In this document: piece by piece, positions 6,971 through 14,617 of the stretch
Layout of the letters: each line of letters opens with the position of its first letter
How positions within the stretch are numbered: position 1 is the first letter of the stretch
NCBI GenBank assembly: GCA_030638205.1
Contig: DAOWFB010000027.1
Location: 1 to 19,792, forward strand
Direction: 5' to 3'
Length of the DNA stretch: 19,792 nucleotides
From: Thalassospiraceae bacterium
GTDB lineage: Bacteria; Pseudomonadota; Alphaproteobacteria; Rhodospirillales; Magnetovibrionaceae
Made by a program: the position numbers and the translations under genes
The notes under the pieces: generated by a model
What the model was told of the DNA's origin: nothing
Databases searched by the model: none
What the model saw: the letters and a program-made list of their open reading frames with translations, nothing else

Positions 6971-7012
6971 CTTTGACAATAATCAAAGATGGTTTTTTTC
7001 TTTAGTGATAAT
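6971..7012 (+). promoter_or_regulatory. Symmetric Dnr/FNR box in the divergent dnr-nnrS promoter
   Basis: TTGAC-AATA-ATCAA (6973-6986) sits in a larger near-palindrome CTTTGAC-N4-ATCAAAG (6971-6988). A GATAAT hexamer at 7007-7012 is centred 30 bp downstream, fitting a class II promoter for nnrS (ATG 7075). On the minus strand AATGAT at 6952-6947 has the same spacing toward the dnr start (6881), so one box may serve both genes and give dnr autoregulation. This is the best box in the window. The 193-bp intergenic region holds nothing else I can identify. Confidence 0.65.
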
Positions 7013-7074
7013 TAGTTATGAGCTTTAACTAAAAATATATGCAAAATATATACACACAAAAAATAGGGTAATTT

Positions 7075-8241
7075 ATGCCACTTTATGAAAAAAGGGCGAT
7101 GCCTACGCTATTGCAAAATGGTTTTAGGCCATTTTTCCTGATGGCCGGCCTTTACGGTTCGCTGCTAGTCCCCCTGTGGCTGGGTGCCCACCTAAACGAC
7201 TGGGTTCGGCTACCTTGGCCGGCAGGCCTTTTCCATGGCCATGAGCTTATTTTTGGATTTGTAGCAGCAGTCATATCAGGTTTTCTTTTAACCGCAGTTC
7301 CCAACTGGGAGGGTACAACCCCTGCTAGTGGATTGCGGTTATTGCTACTGGTCATCATTTGGATAGGTGGGCGGGCGGTAATGTGGTCAGCCGGATATAT
7401 TCCCCCATTCGTTGTGTTTATTATAGATGTATCCTATTTGCCATTATTGATAATTATAGGAATCCCCGAATTATTAAAAAGCAGTTCATCTCGCAATAAG
7501 GTATTTGTTGCCCTTATTGCACTGCTTAGCATAGCCAACATACTGACCCACATAACTGCTGGTGATTATAATATTGACGTCAATCCGCTTACGTTGGCCA
7601 TAAACCTTGTGGCCATTCTTATTGCCATACTTGGCGGACGGGTGGTGCCGGGGTTCACAAGCGGTGCGCTAGGGCCTAGTGCGGCCATGCGTCAACATTC
7701 ACGTATCGATACCATTGCAATTGGCTCCATTGTGGTATTGGCAATAGCAGACTTGGCCAGCGGCTATATGGCCATAACCAAACAAGCGGTGCCAGTGTTG
7801 GCAATAATTGCTGGTGTGCTTAATCTTTTTCGTATGCAGGGATGGAATACACTAAAAACAATTGGCAAGCCCATCGTTTGGGTGCTTCATCTAGGGTATG
7901 GGTGGCTAGCTATTGGCCTGATATTACGTGGTGTTTTTGAATACGCTGACCTGAGGGCGGATGCATTTCACGGGATTGGCGTTGGTGCAATAGGGACGAT
8001 TACATTGGCGCTAATGAGCAGAGCAGCACTTGGCCATAGCGGCAGGCAATTAATAACCCCCAAGCCAGTTATAGTTTCATATCTGCTTGTTAGCGTGGCG
8101 GCGGTAGCAAGGCTTTCCCAGCCTTTATTGGGTGATGGGGCGCTTATTATAGCCGCGGGCGCGTGGAGTCTTGCCTTTGCTTTATTTACAATAACTTACC
8201 TGCCGATTGTGGCCCTGCCCCGCATAAAGCCCGGACAATAG
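7075..8241 (+). CDS. nnrS: NnrS family heme-copper membrane protein
   Basis: A 388-residue polytopic protein with about 12 hydrophobic segments, the usual NnrS size. Family hallmarks are visible: GFRPFFLMAGLY near the N terminus, LFHGHELIFGF, SGFLLTAVPNWEG, the GGRVVPGFT stretch in the middle, and FHGIGVGAIG...MSRAALGHSGRQL toward the C terminus, with several conserved His residues. NnrS is known as a heme- and copper-containing membrane protein regulated with denitrification genes; it lowers the cellular damage caused by NO, although its reaction is not settled. It is transcribed away from dnr from a promoter with a Dnr box, and AGGG precedes the ATG. Its presence is the strongest independent sign that this island deals with NO. 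Confidence 0.96.
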   Translation: MPLYEKRAMPTLLQNGFRPFFLMAGLYGSLLVPLWLGAHLNDWVRLPWPAGLFHGHELIFGFVAAVISGFLLTAVPNWEGTTPASGLRLLLLVIIWIGGRAVMWSAGYIPPFVVFIIDVSYLPLLIIIGIPELLKSSSSRNKVFVALIALLSIANILTHITAGDYNIDVNPLTLAINLVAILIAILGGRVVPGFTSGALGPSAAMRQHSRIDTIAIGSIVVLAIADLASGYMAITKQAVPVLAIIAGVLNLFRMQGWNTLKTIGKPIVWVLHLGYGWLAIGLILRGVFEYADLRADAFHGIGVGAIGTITLALMSRAALGHSGRQLITPKPVIVSYLLVSVAAVARLSQPLLGDGALIIAAGAWSLAFALFTITYLPIVALPRIKPGQ

Positions 8242-8455
8242 GCAAAAAGGCAAAATTCTTAGCCTAATACAAAAATACTTCTATTTTATATATAGTTAGG
8301 GCATTTTTCACGAAAATGTGACCCTCGCCACCTCTTAAACTGTGCGTTATATCACTTATTAGATCCCTTTGAGGATGGTATTAATGGCTCAAGATAACAG
8401 CTGTACGTTTGTGGTTCATCAAATGCTTGATGGCCAAACGACAAAGGAGGACACC

Positions 8456-9886
8456 ATGAAACGCCATTTTAATATAAATACCGATATAAAAAATGCTCTT
8501 TATCGTGGGTCGATATTACCGACCTTCAACATGGCTACATTGGCCATGGGTGCATTAGCCATTTCTATAACAATGGCCATGGTGGTAAAGCAAGCTAACG
8601 CGGCTGAAAAGGTTGGTGTTCAGGCCGGCGTGCACGGAACAGTTCACCTGAAGCCAGCAACATCTGATGCGGTACGAAGCGCCAAAAGCGGAGAAGGTGT
8701 TTATTTTCTTGAAACCGTTGAAAGCGGTATTAATTCAGGATTGCAGATATTATTGCTTGATGAGACCACTTTTACCGTCGGCCCTCAATCAGAAATTGTT
8801 ATTGATGAAATGGTCTATGATCCAGATGGCAATTCCAAGCTTATTGTGAGTGTTGCCAAAGGTGCGTTTCGTTATATTTCAGGTGAAATTGCAAAACAAA
8901 ATCCCGAAAATGTTTCCATTCGCACTCCCAACGGTGAAATTGGTATCCGTGGAACAAGCTTCTTTGCGCTAAGCAAGCCAGACACGGGCGGTTGGTATTT
9001 TGGCCTACTTGGCCCTGGGCCAAACAACAACACCGGTGACAAAGCGGGCGGCATTGTGTTTAAGAACGAATTTGGTGAAACCGAAGTACGTCGTTCGGGT
9101 TATGGATTTAGCGTAGAACCCGGCACAGCCCCCAGCATAGTTGCTGAGATTCCGTCTGAAATTATTGCAACCTTTGAACAACAGGTTTCGGGTGCAACAA
9201 CATCTATGTCTGCGGGTGAAGGTATTCCTGTCTCAACCGAAACCACAGAAGGAGGCTTCAGTGAAATAGCCACTGTTTCAGGCAACACAAGTGCCACAAC
9301 GTATTCTGCCGTAAAGGCTGAATTTATAAGCCAGGAACTCAATGCTGTTCTCTCCGGAGAAACAACCAGTGCTGCGGCCATGTCCGCATCTGTGGGTGGC
9401 ATGACCCCGCTAAATTACGGTCAACTTAAAGGCTACACAGGATCTGCTACGTACGCACAAAACGGCGTGCCAATGTATTATGGTCAATTTCCCAATACCT
9501 CGGGCGAGCTTACTGCGGCTGACATTAAAACCGGTCTGAGTTCGCTCAATGGAACAACAGTAGGTAAATATGATTTTTCCATGGTGGCTAATTTTAACAC
9601 CCGAAACATTGGCGCTACGTACAGTAATCTTTATGTTCCAACCCTTGGCATCAGTCAGTCCGGAACGGCAGCAACATTAAATGCTAGTTATTTGGCGAAG
9701 GCAAATGTACTTACGGTTGAAGAAAATTCTATACAGGCTAACATTGGTGGCACAAGCTATAGTAGCAATGCCATGGTATCGTTTATTGATGGAGGCGGAT
9801 CGCTGCCCAATGCCCTTCAATCACTGTCTATTTCTAATGCCAGCGGACAGGAAGTGGTAATAGGGGCATCAATTATAAAACCTTGA
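8456..9886 (+). CDS. Secreted FecR-domain protein with C-terminal TbpB-like barrel module, likely Slam cargo
   Basis: A 476-residue exported protein. The start at 8456 is chosen because AAAGGAGG lies 5 bases upstream and a signal peptide follows (hydrophobic 26-43, cleavage near AAAE at about 50); an in-frame ATG at 8384 would put 24 odd residues before it. Residues about 55-165 form a FecR domain, ending in the typical IRTPNGEIGIRGTSFF. A Ser/Thr/Gly-rich linker follows (about 225-330). The last 130 residues alternate short strands with Gly/Asn turns (GYTGSATYAQNGVPMYYG, GKYDFSMVANF), resembling the C-terminal barrel of TbpB and related Slam-dependent proteins. There is no lipobox, so it should be released rather than lipid-anchored. 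The Slam-like gene begins 33 bp downstream. FecR domain is confident; barrel and ligand (iron, heme or other) are inferred. Confidence 0.82.
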   Translation: MKRHFNINTDIKNALYRGSILPTFNMATLAMGALAISITMAMVVKQANAAEKVGVQAGVHGTVHLKPATSDAVRSAKSGEGVYFLETVESGINSGLQILLLDETTFTVGPQSEIVIDEMVYDPDGNSKLIVSVAKGAFRYISGEIAKQNPENVSIRTPNGEIGIRGTSFFALSKPDTGGWYFGLLGPGPNNNTGDKAGGIVFKNEFGETEVRRSGYGFSVEPGTAPSIVAEIPSEIIATFEQQVSGATTSMSAGEGIPVSTETTEGGFSEIATVSGNTSATTYSAVKAEFISQELNAVLSGETTSAAAMSASVGGMTPLNYGQLKGYTGSATYAQNGVPMYYGQFPNTSGELTAADIKTGLSSLNGTTVGKYDFSMVANFNTRNIGATYSNLYVPTLGISQSGTAATLNASYLAKANVLTVEENSIQANIGGTSYSSNAMVSFIDGGGSLPNALQSLSISNASGQEVVIGASIIKP

Positions 9887-9918
9887 TGATGCGTATGATT
9901 GAGTAATACTCTACGGGC

Positions 9919-11397
9919 ATGAAACAAAGCATGCGCCCCGAGGCATCAATTAATAAAAGGGGGGGTCATATAATGGCCTCCTTTTTTATTGCTGTGCTGT
10001 ATTTGCTATTTATCCCCATAATATTTTTAGCAAACCCTGAGACCGCGCATGCTGATGATCAACTGGCACAAGCAAGCACCGATGTAGAGCGCACAATTGA
10101 AGCCGGGCTTGAAGACCTTGAGCTTGCTCGCGAAGCAATGTTCAAGAATATGGGCTTGGATACGCTTGAACATGAAGTGACATTTGCCGACGTTTTAGCT
10201 GACCCTGACAATATTGAAATAAATATTCTTTACGCCCGCACCCAAATCCTCAAAGGAAGGCTTGACCGTGCCCAGGCGGCACTTGAGCGTGTATTGCTGA
10301 AACGTCCGGATTTACATTATGTGCGCATGCTGTATGCGGTGGTTGTTTATCGTCTTGGTAATTTTGTAGAAGCAGAAGGAATTTTTAATATTATTTTATC
10401 GTCAGATATTTCTGCAGAAAACAAATTGCAAGCAAATAAATATCTATACGACATAAAGGCAAAAAAGAGGCGAACAAAGTTCACGCTTTCAACGGCTATG
10501 GGAATTCATTACGACAGCAATAAAAATTCGGCCCCTAAATCAGGTGATCTTTTATTATTGAATACGCTCATCTCTGATACCTCAAAAGAAGAATCTGATA
10601 CTGGAGTATTGGTTTCTGCATCGCTGGAAGTGCGTCATGATCTGGGCTTGCAGCGCGCCCATGAACTATATGGAAAAATAAATCTAACCACCGACCAACA
10701 AGCAACGCAGGATGATCTTGACCTAATTGTTGGAAGAATTGATTTGGGTGGCGTTATTGTTTCCGACTTAGGAACCTTTGATGTGTCGGTCAATCACAAC
10801 CGCATAAACCTTTCGCAAAATTTCTATCTGATGGAAAACGGTGCAAAATTCAGGTGGGATGCACTTGGCGGTAACAAGTTCCGTCCATATTTTGAACAAA
10901 AAATACAAAACCAACTATACAGGACATCTCATAATTCATCTGCTTCGGAAAAAAATGGCTTGAACATGGAGGCCCGCATAGGGACTAAAATAACTTTCAG
11001 CCCGATATCATTGCTGGATATTCACGCCATGGCAGGAAAAAAGAAGGCAATAGAAAAATACAACGCCTACGACAAGATTGGTGTAGGGGCGGCATATACC
11101 AGATTGTTCGAAAAAGGGCTGTTTCTTGTTGGGCAAGGCAGCTATCAGGTAGATAGCTACAAAGAAAATGATGCCTTCATTTCATCCATCCCACGAAGGG
11201 ATGCAAAAGCTTTGCTTCGTGTTATGGGCGGCATGCCTCTACTGTCTATTTTTGGATCAGGTAACATTCCCGAGGCACTAAATGATGTGCAACTAATAGG
11301 AACGCTTGAGACCTCTAGAAATGGTTCAAACATAGTAAACTTTGAAACCATCAATAACCGTGCGCAGCTGATGCTGAGCAAAACTATACGGTTTTAA
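9919..11397 (+). CDS. Slam-like outer-membrane protein: TPR domain plus C-terminal barrel (type XI secretion candidate)
   Basis: A 492-residue protein, close to the about 490 of Neisseria Slam. A signal peptide ends near ETAHA (about 45). Residues 60-180 hold TPR-like helices (for example GRLDRAQAALERVLLKRPD, GNFVEAEGIF). Residues about 185-492 are a run of amphipathic beta strands ending in LMLSKTIRF, with the terminal Phe expected of an outer-membrane barrel. This is the Slam architecture (DUF560 barrel), which moves TbpB-like proteins or secreted hemophores across the outer membrane. The preceding gene encodes a plausible cargo, 33 bp away. Start is ambiguous: ATG 9919 gives a charged n-region but no clear RBS; ATG 9973 follows a G-rich AAAAGGGGGGG but leaves no basic n-region. 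Family call rests on architecture and neighbour. Confidence 0.8.
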   Translation: MKQSMRPEASINKRGGHIMASFFIAVLYLLFIPIIFLANPETAHADDQLAQASTDVERTIEAGLEDLELAREAMFKNMGLDTLEHEVTFADVLADPDNIEINILYARTQILKGRLDRAQAALERVLLKRPDLHYVRMLYAVVVYRLGNFVEAEGIFNIILSSDISAENKLQANKYLYDIKAKKRRTKFTLSTAMGIHYDSNKNSAPKSGDLLLLNTLISDTSKEESDTGVLVSASLEVRHDLGLQRAHELYGKINLTTDQQATQDDLDLIVGRIDLGGVIVSDLGTFDVSVNHNRINLSQNFYLMENGAKFRWDALGGNKFRPYFEQKIQNQLYRTSHNSSASEKNGLNMEARIGTKITFSPISLLDIHAMAGKKKAIEKYNAYDKIGVGAAYTRLFEKGLFLVGQGSYQVDSYKENDAFISSIPRRDAKALLRVMGGMPLLSIFGSGNIPEALNDVQLIGTLETSRNGSNIVNFETINNRAQLMLSKTIRF

Positions 11398-11441
11398 AAA
11401 AGCCTCTCACCGCAAGATAACATTATCGTTACTTATGGCTT

Positions 11442-11463
11442 TATTGTGATAGCCGTCACAATA
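11442..11463. promoter_or_regulatory. Perfect-arm palindrome TATTGTGA-N6-TCACAATA
   Basis: Arms TATTGTGA and TCACAATA are perfectly complementary around TAGCCG. The core TGTGA-N6-TCACA is the full CRP-type consensus, and ATTGTGA-N6-TCACAAT also equals the motif described for HcpR-type Crp/Fnr regulators of nitrosative stress. It lies 45 bp after the Slam-like stop and about 295 bp before the lipoprotein ATG, so the controlled promoter is unclear. Confidence 0.55.
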
Positions 11464-11579
11464 TTTGATGCCTACAGGTGATAGAACCACTTGAAATAAA
11501 TGATAAAAACAATGGATTAAATTCATTACCTGAATCGTTGTCTTATTAGTAGAAAGAAACAACCAAGTAACGGCCATAT

Positions 11580-11613
11580 ATTACTTAAAATTTTATCAAT
11601 AATTTTAAGTAAT
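11580..11613. repeat. 13-bp perfect AT-rich inverted repeat
   Basis: ATTACTTAAAATT (11580-11592) and AATTTTAAGTAAT (11601-11613) are exact reverse complements with an 8-nt loop. With no GC pairs outside two positions and no adjoining T tract, it is a poor intrinsic terminator. It abuts a Dnr-like box at 11613-11626. Could be an operator or a cruciform-prone site. Confidence 0.6.
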
Positions 11614-11747
11614 TGACTAAAGTCAGGCTTACAAATTATTTTATTTGTCAATGCTATATTACATCTACACTTTAATCTTTTCTTACTATCCTTAACAATA
11701 GAAACGAGTGCGCTTAAATAATAATAAAAAACTTATGGAGACAAAAA

Positions 11748-12167
11748 ATGACCCCGACCGTCAGCACGGACACAAATAAAATACCAAAAGGTGTCAAAAA
11801 AAATACGAAGCAAGTCGCCAAAGCATTACGCATAACCAGCGCATTGGGCATGGTTGTTGCTCTTTCCGGATGTTTGGCCCTGCCGCCCGCCTTGCAGCTA
11901 GCGTCACTGGCCATAGACGGGATTAGCTACATGCAGACGGGGAAATCCATAAGCGATCATGCGCTTTCAGCCGTTACCAATAAAGACTGCGCCATGTTAC
12001 GGGCCTTAGATAACGTCAACGATGTCTGTACCGAAAATCTGGATATATCTGTGGCCAGCGGCGAAGGCGATATTGACGCCCTGCGCAAGCAAGAAATGGA
12101 ACAGCTTTCAGAAGCATGGTTGATTTCCGACCTAGAATCCGATGAAGAAATATCCAGCTTCAAATAA
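11748..12167 (+). CDS. Small lipoprotein of unknown function
   Basis: A 139-residue protein with a GGAG Shine-Dalgarno upstream of its ATG. After a long basic N terminus (1-28), a hydrophobic segment ends in a lipobox, ALSGC (Cys at 42), predicting lipid attachment and residence on the inner or outer membrane. The mature part starts LALPPALQLASLAIDGISYM, a helical stretch, then KSISDHALSAVTNKDCAMLRAL with a Cys, another Cys in NDVC, and an acidic tail. Similar short lipoproteins with a DHALSAVT-x-KDC segment are, to my knowledge, common and uncharacterised in alphaproteobacteria. No enzyme motif is seen. It stands alone between spacers; the neighbouring amidohydrolase starts 49 bp later, so co-transcription is possible. 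Confidence 0.8.
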   Translation: MTPTVSTDTNKIPKGVKKNTKQVAKALRITSALGMVVALSGCLALPPALQLASLAIDGISYMQTGKSISDHALSAVTNKDCAMLRALDNVNDVCTENLDISVASGEGDIDALRKQEMEQLSEAWLISDLESDEEISSFK

Positions 12168-12216
12168 TATATAATAATACTTTCAACCATGGCGCAATGC
12201 ACATTATATATCGTCT

Positions 12217-13017
12217 ATGGCAAATGGTACCACCCCATCACTTCTTGGCCCTGAAGATGGGCCGGCATTTGAAGTATATAACCCCTTAGGGTCAACCCCG
12301 GTGGTTATTGTTTCAGACCACGCCAGTAATGCCGTTCCAAAATCTCTTGGCGACCTTGGCCTTAGTGCCGATAATTTCAAAAAACACATTGCCTATGATA
12401 TTGGCACCGACATGGTGAGCAGATTGCTGGCTGAGCGATTAAATGCGCCAGCGGTAATTGCTAATTATTCTAGGCTGGTAATTGACCTCAATCGCCAACC
12501 TGGCGATCCGGGCTCAATACCTGAAGTTAGCGATGGCATTACCATTCCGGGAAATATTAATCTCAGCCAACAGGCAACCAACGACAGGTTGGATAGAATA
12601 TTCACCCCCTATCACGGGGCGGTTGACGCTGAAATTACGAAGCTATGGAAAAGCCACGCAATGCCGCCAGCCTTGTTTTCAATCCATAGCTTTACACCCA
12701 AAATGAATGGGGAAAACCGCTTTTGGGATATGGGCGTGTTGTGGAACCGTGATCCCAGAATGGCAAAGCCGCTTATCAAGGCCCTTGAAGCATGGTCGGG
12801 GCTTCACGTTGGCGATAACCAGCCCTATTCCGGGCGCGAGCTGGCATACACAATTGACCGTCACGGCACCGCTGGTGGTATTGCCACATGCGCGGTTGAA
12901 ATTCGCCAAGACCACCTCGCAAACTTTGACGAGGCCAGCCACTGGGCCGATATTTTAGCAGATGGAATAAACCACACCCTTGGCACCGATGGCCTTCATG
13001 CGGTTGTTAGATATTAA
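12217..13017 (+). CDS. N-formylglutamate amidohydrolase family protein
   Basis: A 266-residue cytoplasmic Zn-dependent hydrolase of the N-formylglutamate amidohydrolase family. Founding members (HutG type) release formate from N-formylglutamate at the end of histidine breakdown, but many alphaproteobacterial relatives stand alone and their substrate is unproven. Visible family features are VSDHASNAVP near the N terminus, RLVIDLNRQPGDPGSIP, LFSIHSFTP, and DRHGTAGG...VEIRQDH toward the C terminus, supplying His/Glu/Arg residues of the metal site. No Hut genes are nearby; the next gene, 40 bp downstream, is a YbdK-type ligase, so the pair may act in one gamma-glutamyl or amide pathway (inference). 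The ATG has no clear Shine-Dalgarno. Confidence 0.9.
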   Translation: MANGTTPSLLGPEDGPAFEVYNPLGSTPVVIVSDHASNAVPKSLGDLGLSADNFKKHIAYDIGTDMVSRLLAERLNAPAVIANYSRLVIDLNRQPGDPGSIPEVSDGITIPGNINLSQQATNDRLDRIFTPYHGAVDAEITKLWKSHAMPPALFSIHSFTPKMNGENRFWDMGVLWNRDPRMAKPLIKALEAWSGLHVGDNQPYSGRELAYTIDRHGTAGGIATCAVEIRQDHLANFDEASHWADILADGINHTLGTDGLHAVVRY

Positions 13018-13057
13018 ACAGCAAGATATAGTGAACGGATAAGCAGGGGGTATTTGC

Positions 13058-14191
13058 TTGGACGCCAACCAACCATCGCTGACCATCGGCATAGAAGAAG
13101 AATACCTTTTGGTTGACCGTGAAACACGGGAACTAGCCAGCAACCCACCGCCAGAATTATTTGAAGAATGCGAAAAACACATTCCCGGACTTGTCCATCC
13201 GGAATTCATGAAAGCACAAATAGAAATTGCTACATCGGTTTGCAAAAACGTGCCCGAAGCGCGTGCCCAGCTGGCCAGCCTAAGACATACCATTGCTAAA
13301 ATTGCAGGCGCTTACGGGCTGGCCCCAATCGCTGCTTCAACCCATCCTTTTTCTGAATGGACGGCACAAACCCATACGGATAAAGACCGCTACAACACAC
13401 TGGCAGACGATATGCAGGTGGTGGCGAGAAGGCTTTTAATAAGCGGAATGCACATACATATCGGCATCGAAGATGAAAATTTCCGCATAGACCTATTAAA
13501 CCAGATTAGTTATTTCCTGCCCCATCTTCTGGCCCTTAGCACCTCGTCACCGTTTTGGCGCGGCGTTGATACCGGGCTGCAATCGTACCGCATAAGCGTG
13601 TTTGATGAATTGCCGCGCACCGGGTTGCCGTCTCGTTTTGATACATTTGCCGAATACCGTCGTCATATTGATGTTTTAATTAAAACAGGCGTCATTTCCG
13701 ATGCTTCGATGATGTGGTGGGATTTGCGCCCGTCGGATAAATTTCCAACCCTTGAAATGCGCATAACCGATGTTTGCACCCATCTTGATGATGCGTGCGC
13801 TATTGCGGCACTTTACCAATCCATAGCCCGAATGCTTTACCGCCTGCGCCATGATAACCAGCGTTGGCGCATTTACGACAATATGCTGATAAGTGAAAAT
13901 CGTTGGCGGGCACAGCGTTATGGCACCGATGGCAGCCTAATCGATTTTGGTAAAGCCGAAATGGTCGATTTCAAAACCTTAAGCGAAGAACTAATAGGCT
14001 TGGTCTCAATTGATGCCAAAGAACTAGGCTGCATGGCCGAGCTTGAACACATAAGAACCATAGTCAGTCGCGGTACCTCGGCCAGACAGCAAAGGGAAAT
14101 ATATACCGGTGGCATAAAATCAGGGCTTAATGAGCGGGATGCGCTCAATGGAGTGGTTGACTGGCTCGCCCAGACAACGCTTGAAACTTAA
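13058..14191 (+). CDS. Carboxylate-amine ligase, YbdK / GCS2 family
   Basis: A 377-residue glutamate-cysteine ligase-like enzyme (GCS2 family), close to E. coli YbdK (372). It begins LTIGIEEEYLLVD, the Glu-rich metal/ATP motif of the family, with PEFMKAQIEIAT, SGMHIHIGIED, MMWWDLRPSDKFPTLEMRI and ENRWRAQRYGTDG following in the expected order. These enzymes use ATP to join a carboxylate to an amine; YbdK has only weak gamma-glutamylcysteine activity and its true substrate is unknown. The start is a TTG at 13058, chosen because an in-frame stop lies just upstream, no ATG precedes the conserved motif, and a GGGGG run lies 8-12 bases before it. Likely co-transcribed with the amidohydrolase. Confidence 0.93.
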   Translation: MDANQPSLTIGIEEEYLLVDRETRELASNPPPELFEECEKHIPGLVHPEFMKAQIEIATSVCKNVPEARAQLASLRHTIAKIAGAYGLAPIAASTHPFSEWTAQTHTDKDRYNTLADDMQVVARRLLISGMHIHIGIEDENFRIDLLNQISYFLPHLLALSTSSPFWRGVDTGLQSYRISVFDELPRTGLPSRFDTFAEYRRHIDVLIKTGVISDASMMWWDLRPSDKFPTLEMRITDVCTHLDDACAIAALYQSIARMLYRLRHDNQRWRIYDNMLISENRWRAQRYGTDGSLIDFGKAEMVDFKTLSEELIGLVSIDAKELGCMAELEHIRTIVSRGTSARQQREIYTGGIKSGLNERDALNGVVDWLAQTTLET

Positions 14192-14196
14192 ATAAC

Positions 14197-14225
14197 TTTT
14201 CCACAGATTGGGCCAGTTTTCCACA
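14197..14225 (+). promoter_or_regulatory. Two DnaA-box-like 9-mers upstream of gapR
   Basis: TTTTCCACA occurs at 14197-14205 and 14217-14225, same orientation, start-to-start 20 bp. Both fit the relaxed DnaA consensus TTWTNCACA. They lie 76-104 bp before the gapR ATG, near a GC-rich stretch. They could tie gapR expression to replication, or be coincidental; no AT-rich unwinding element or further box clusters with them, so an origin is not supported. Confidence 0.35.
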
Positions 14226-14300
14226 TTGCCGCCCGGGGGGGCTTAAGGCTAATGTCCGGCAACTAAAAAATCATTTAACAATAAAACAGGAACCTCAAAA

Positions 14301-14543
14301 ATGAGCGATGTTGGTGGTATAGCAGCAGATAAACTGCGTTCTTTCGTAGAACGTATAGAACGTCTAGAAGAAGAAAAAGCGGCACTTGCAGCCGATATCA
14401 GAGAAGTCTATTCCGAAGCAAAAGGATCAGGTTTCGATATAAAAATAATCCGCCAGGTGGTTAGTTTGCGCAAACTTGACCAATCAGAACGCCAAGAACA
14501 AGAAGAGCTGTTGGATGTTTATCGACGGGCCCTGGATATATAA
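14301..14543 (+). CDS. gapR: GapR family (DUF2312) nucleoid-associated protein
   Basis: An 80-residue all-helical protein matching the DUF2312/GapR family of alphaproteobacteria (Caulobacter GapR is 89 residues). It opens with the typical A-x-D-K-L-R-S-F-V-E-R-I-E-R-L-E-E-E-K sequence, a coiled coil of about residues 8-40, followed by EAKGSGFDIKIIRQVVSLRK, where conserved Lys/Arg residues contact DNA. GapR forms ring-like multimers that bind AT-rich, overtwisted DNA ahead of forks and helps gyrase and topoisomerase IV. An AGGAACC precedes the ATG. It ends 44 bp before the converging ppc stop, with no strong terminator between them. This gene is one of the best taxonomic pointers in the window. 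Confidence 0.95.
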   Translation: MSDVGGIAADKLRSFVERIERLEEEKAALAADIREVYSEAKGSGFDIKIIRQVVSLRKLDQSERQEQEELLDVYRRALDI

Positions 14544-14557
14544 GAATATTTAACGCT

Positions 14558-14617
14558 TTAACCAACGCCGCCCGACATATGGGCGCACTAGCCAACGCCG
14601 CCTGACATATGTGCTAC
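14558..14617. repeat. 30-bp tandem duplication of the ppc 3' end
   Basis: Two 30-bp units (14558-14587 and 14588-14617) share the core CCAACGCCGCCYGACATATG. Read on the minus strand each encodes A-H-M-S-G-G-V-G followed by a stop: TAG for the real ppc end (14588-14590), then TAA for the extra copy (14558-14560). The copies are in the same frame. Confidence 0.85.

Larger units (their letters stand above)
11398..11747. other. 350-bp AT-rich intergenic region with palindromes
   Basis: No convincing reading frame lies here. It contains a 22-nt palindrome (11442-11463), a 13-bp AT-rich inverted repeat (11580-11613) and an overlapping Dnr-like box TTGAC-TAAA-GTCAG (11613-11626). TATATT at 11655-11660 could be a -10 element for the lipoprotein gene, but no matching -35 is seen. 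A small RNA cannot be excluded. Confidence 0.5.

Noticed and set aside
8299..8324. Hairpin after nnrS (CATTTT-N5-AAAATG) as a terminator
   Set aside because: Short AT-rich stem, interrupted outer pairing and no T tract.
8341..8356. TGTGC-GTTATA-TCACT upstream of the FecR gene as a CRP site
   Set aside because: Each arm carries one mismatch to TGTGA/TCACA and no promoter with suitable spacing was found; not strong enough to list.
8384..8455. Alternative upstream start or leader peptide for the FecR protein
   Set aside because: A GAGG lies before ATG 8384 and the frame is continuous, but the 24 extra residues would precede a complete signal peptide that has its own better AAAGGAGG site.
12167..12211. 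ATATATAAT ... ATTATATAT inverted repeat after the lipoprotein gene
   Set aside because: Pure A/T arms with a 27-nt loop in AT-rich DNA are expected by chance.
14197..14300. Replication origin near gapR
   Set aside because: Only two DnaA-like boxes, no AT-rich unwinding block and no dnaA, hemE or parAB neighbours.
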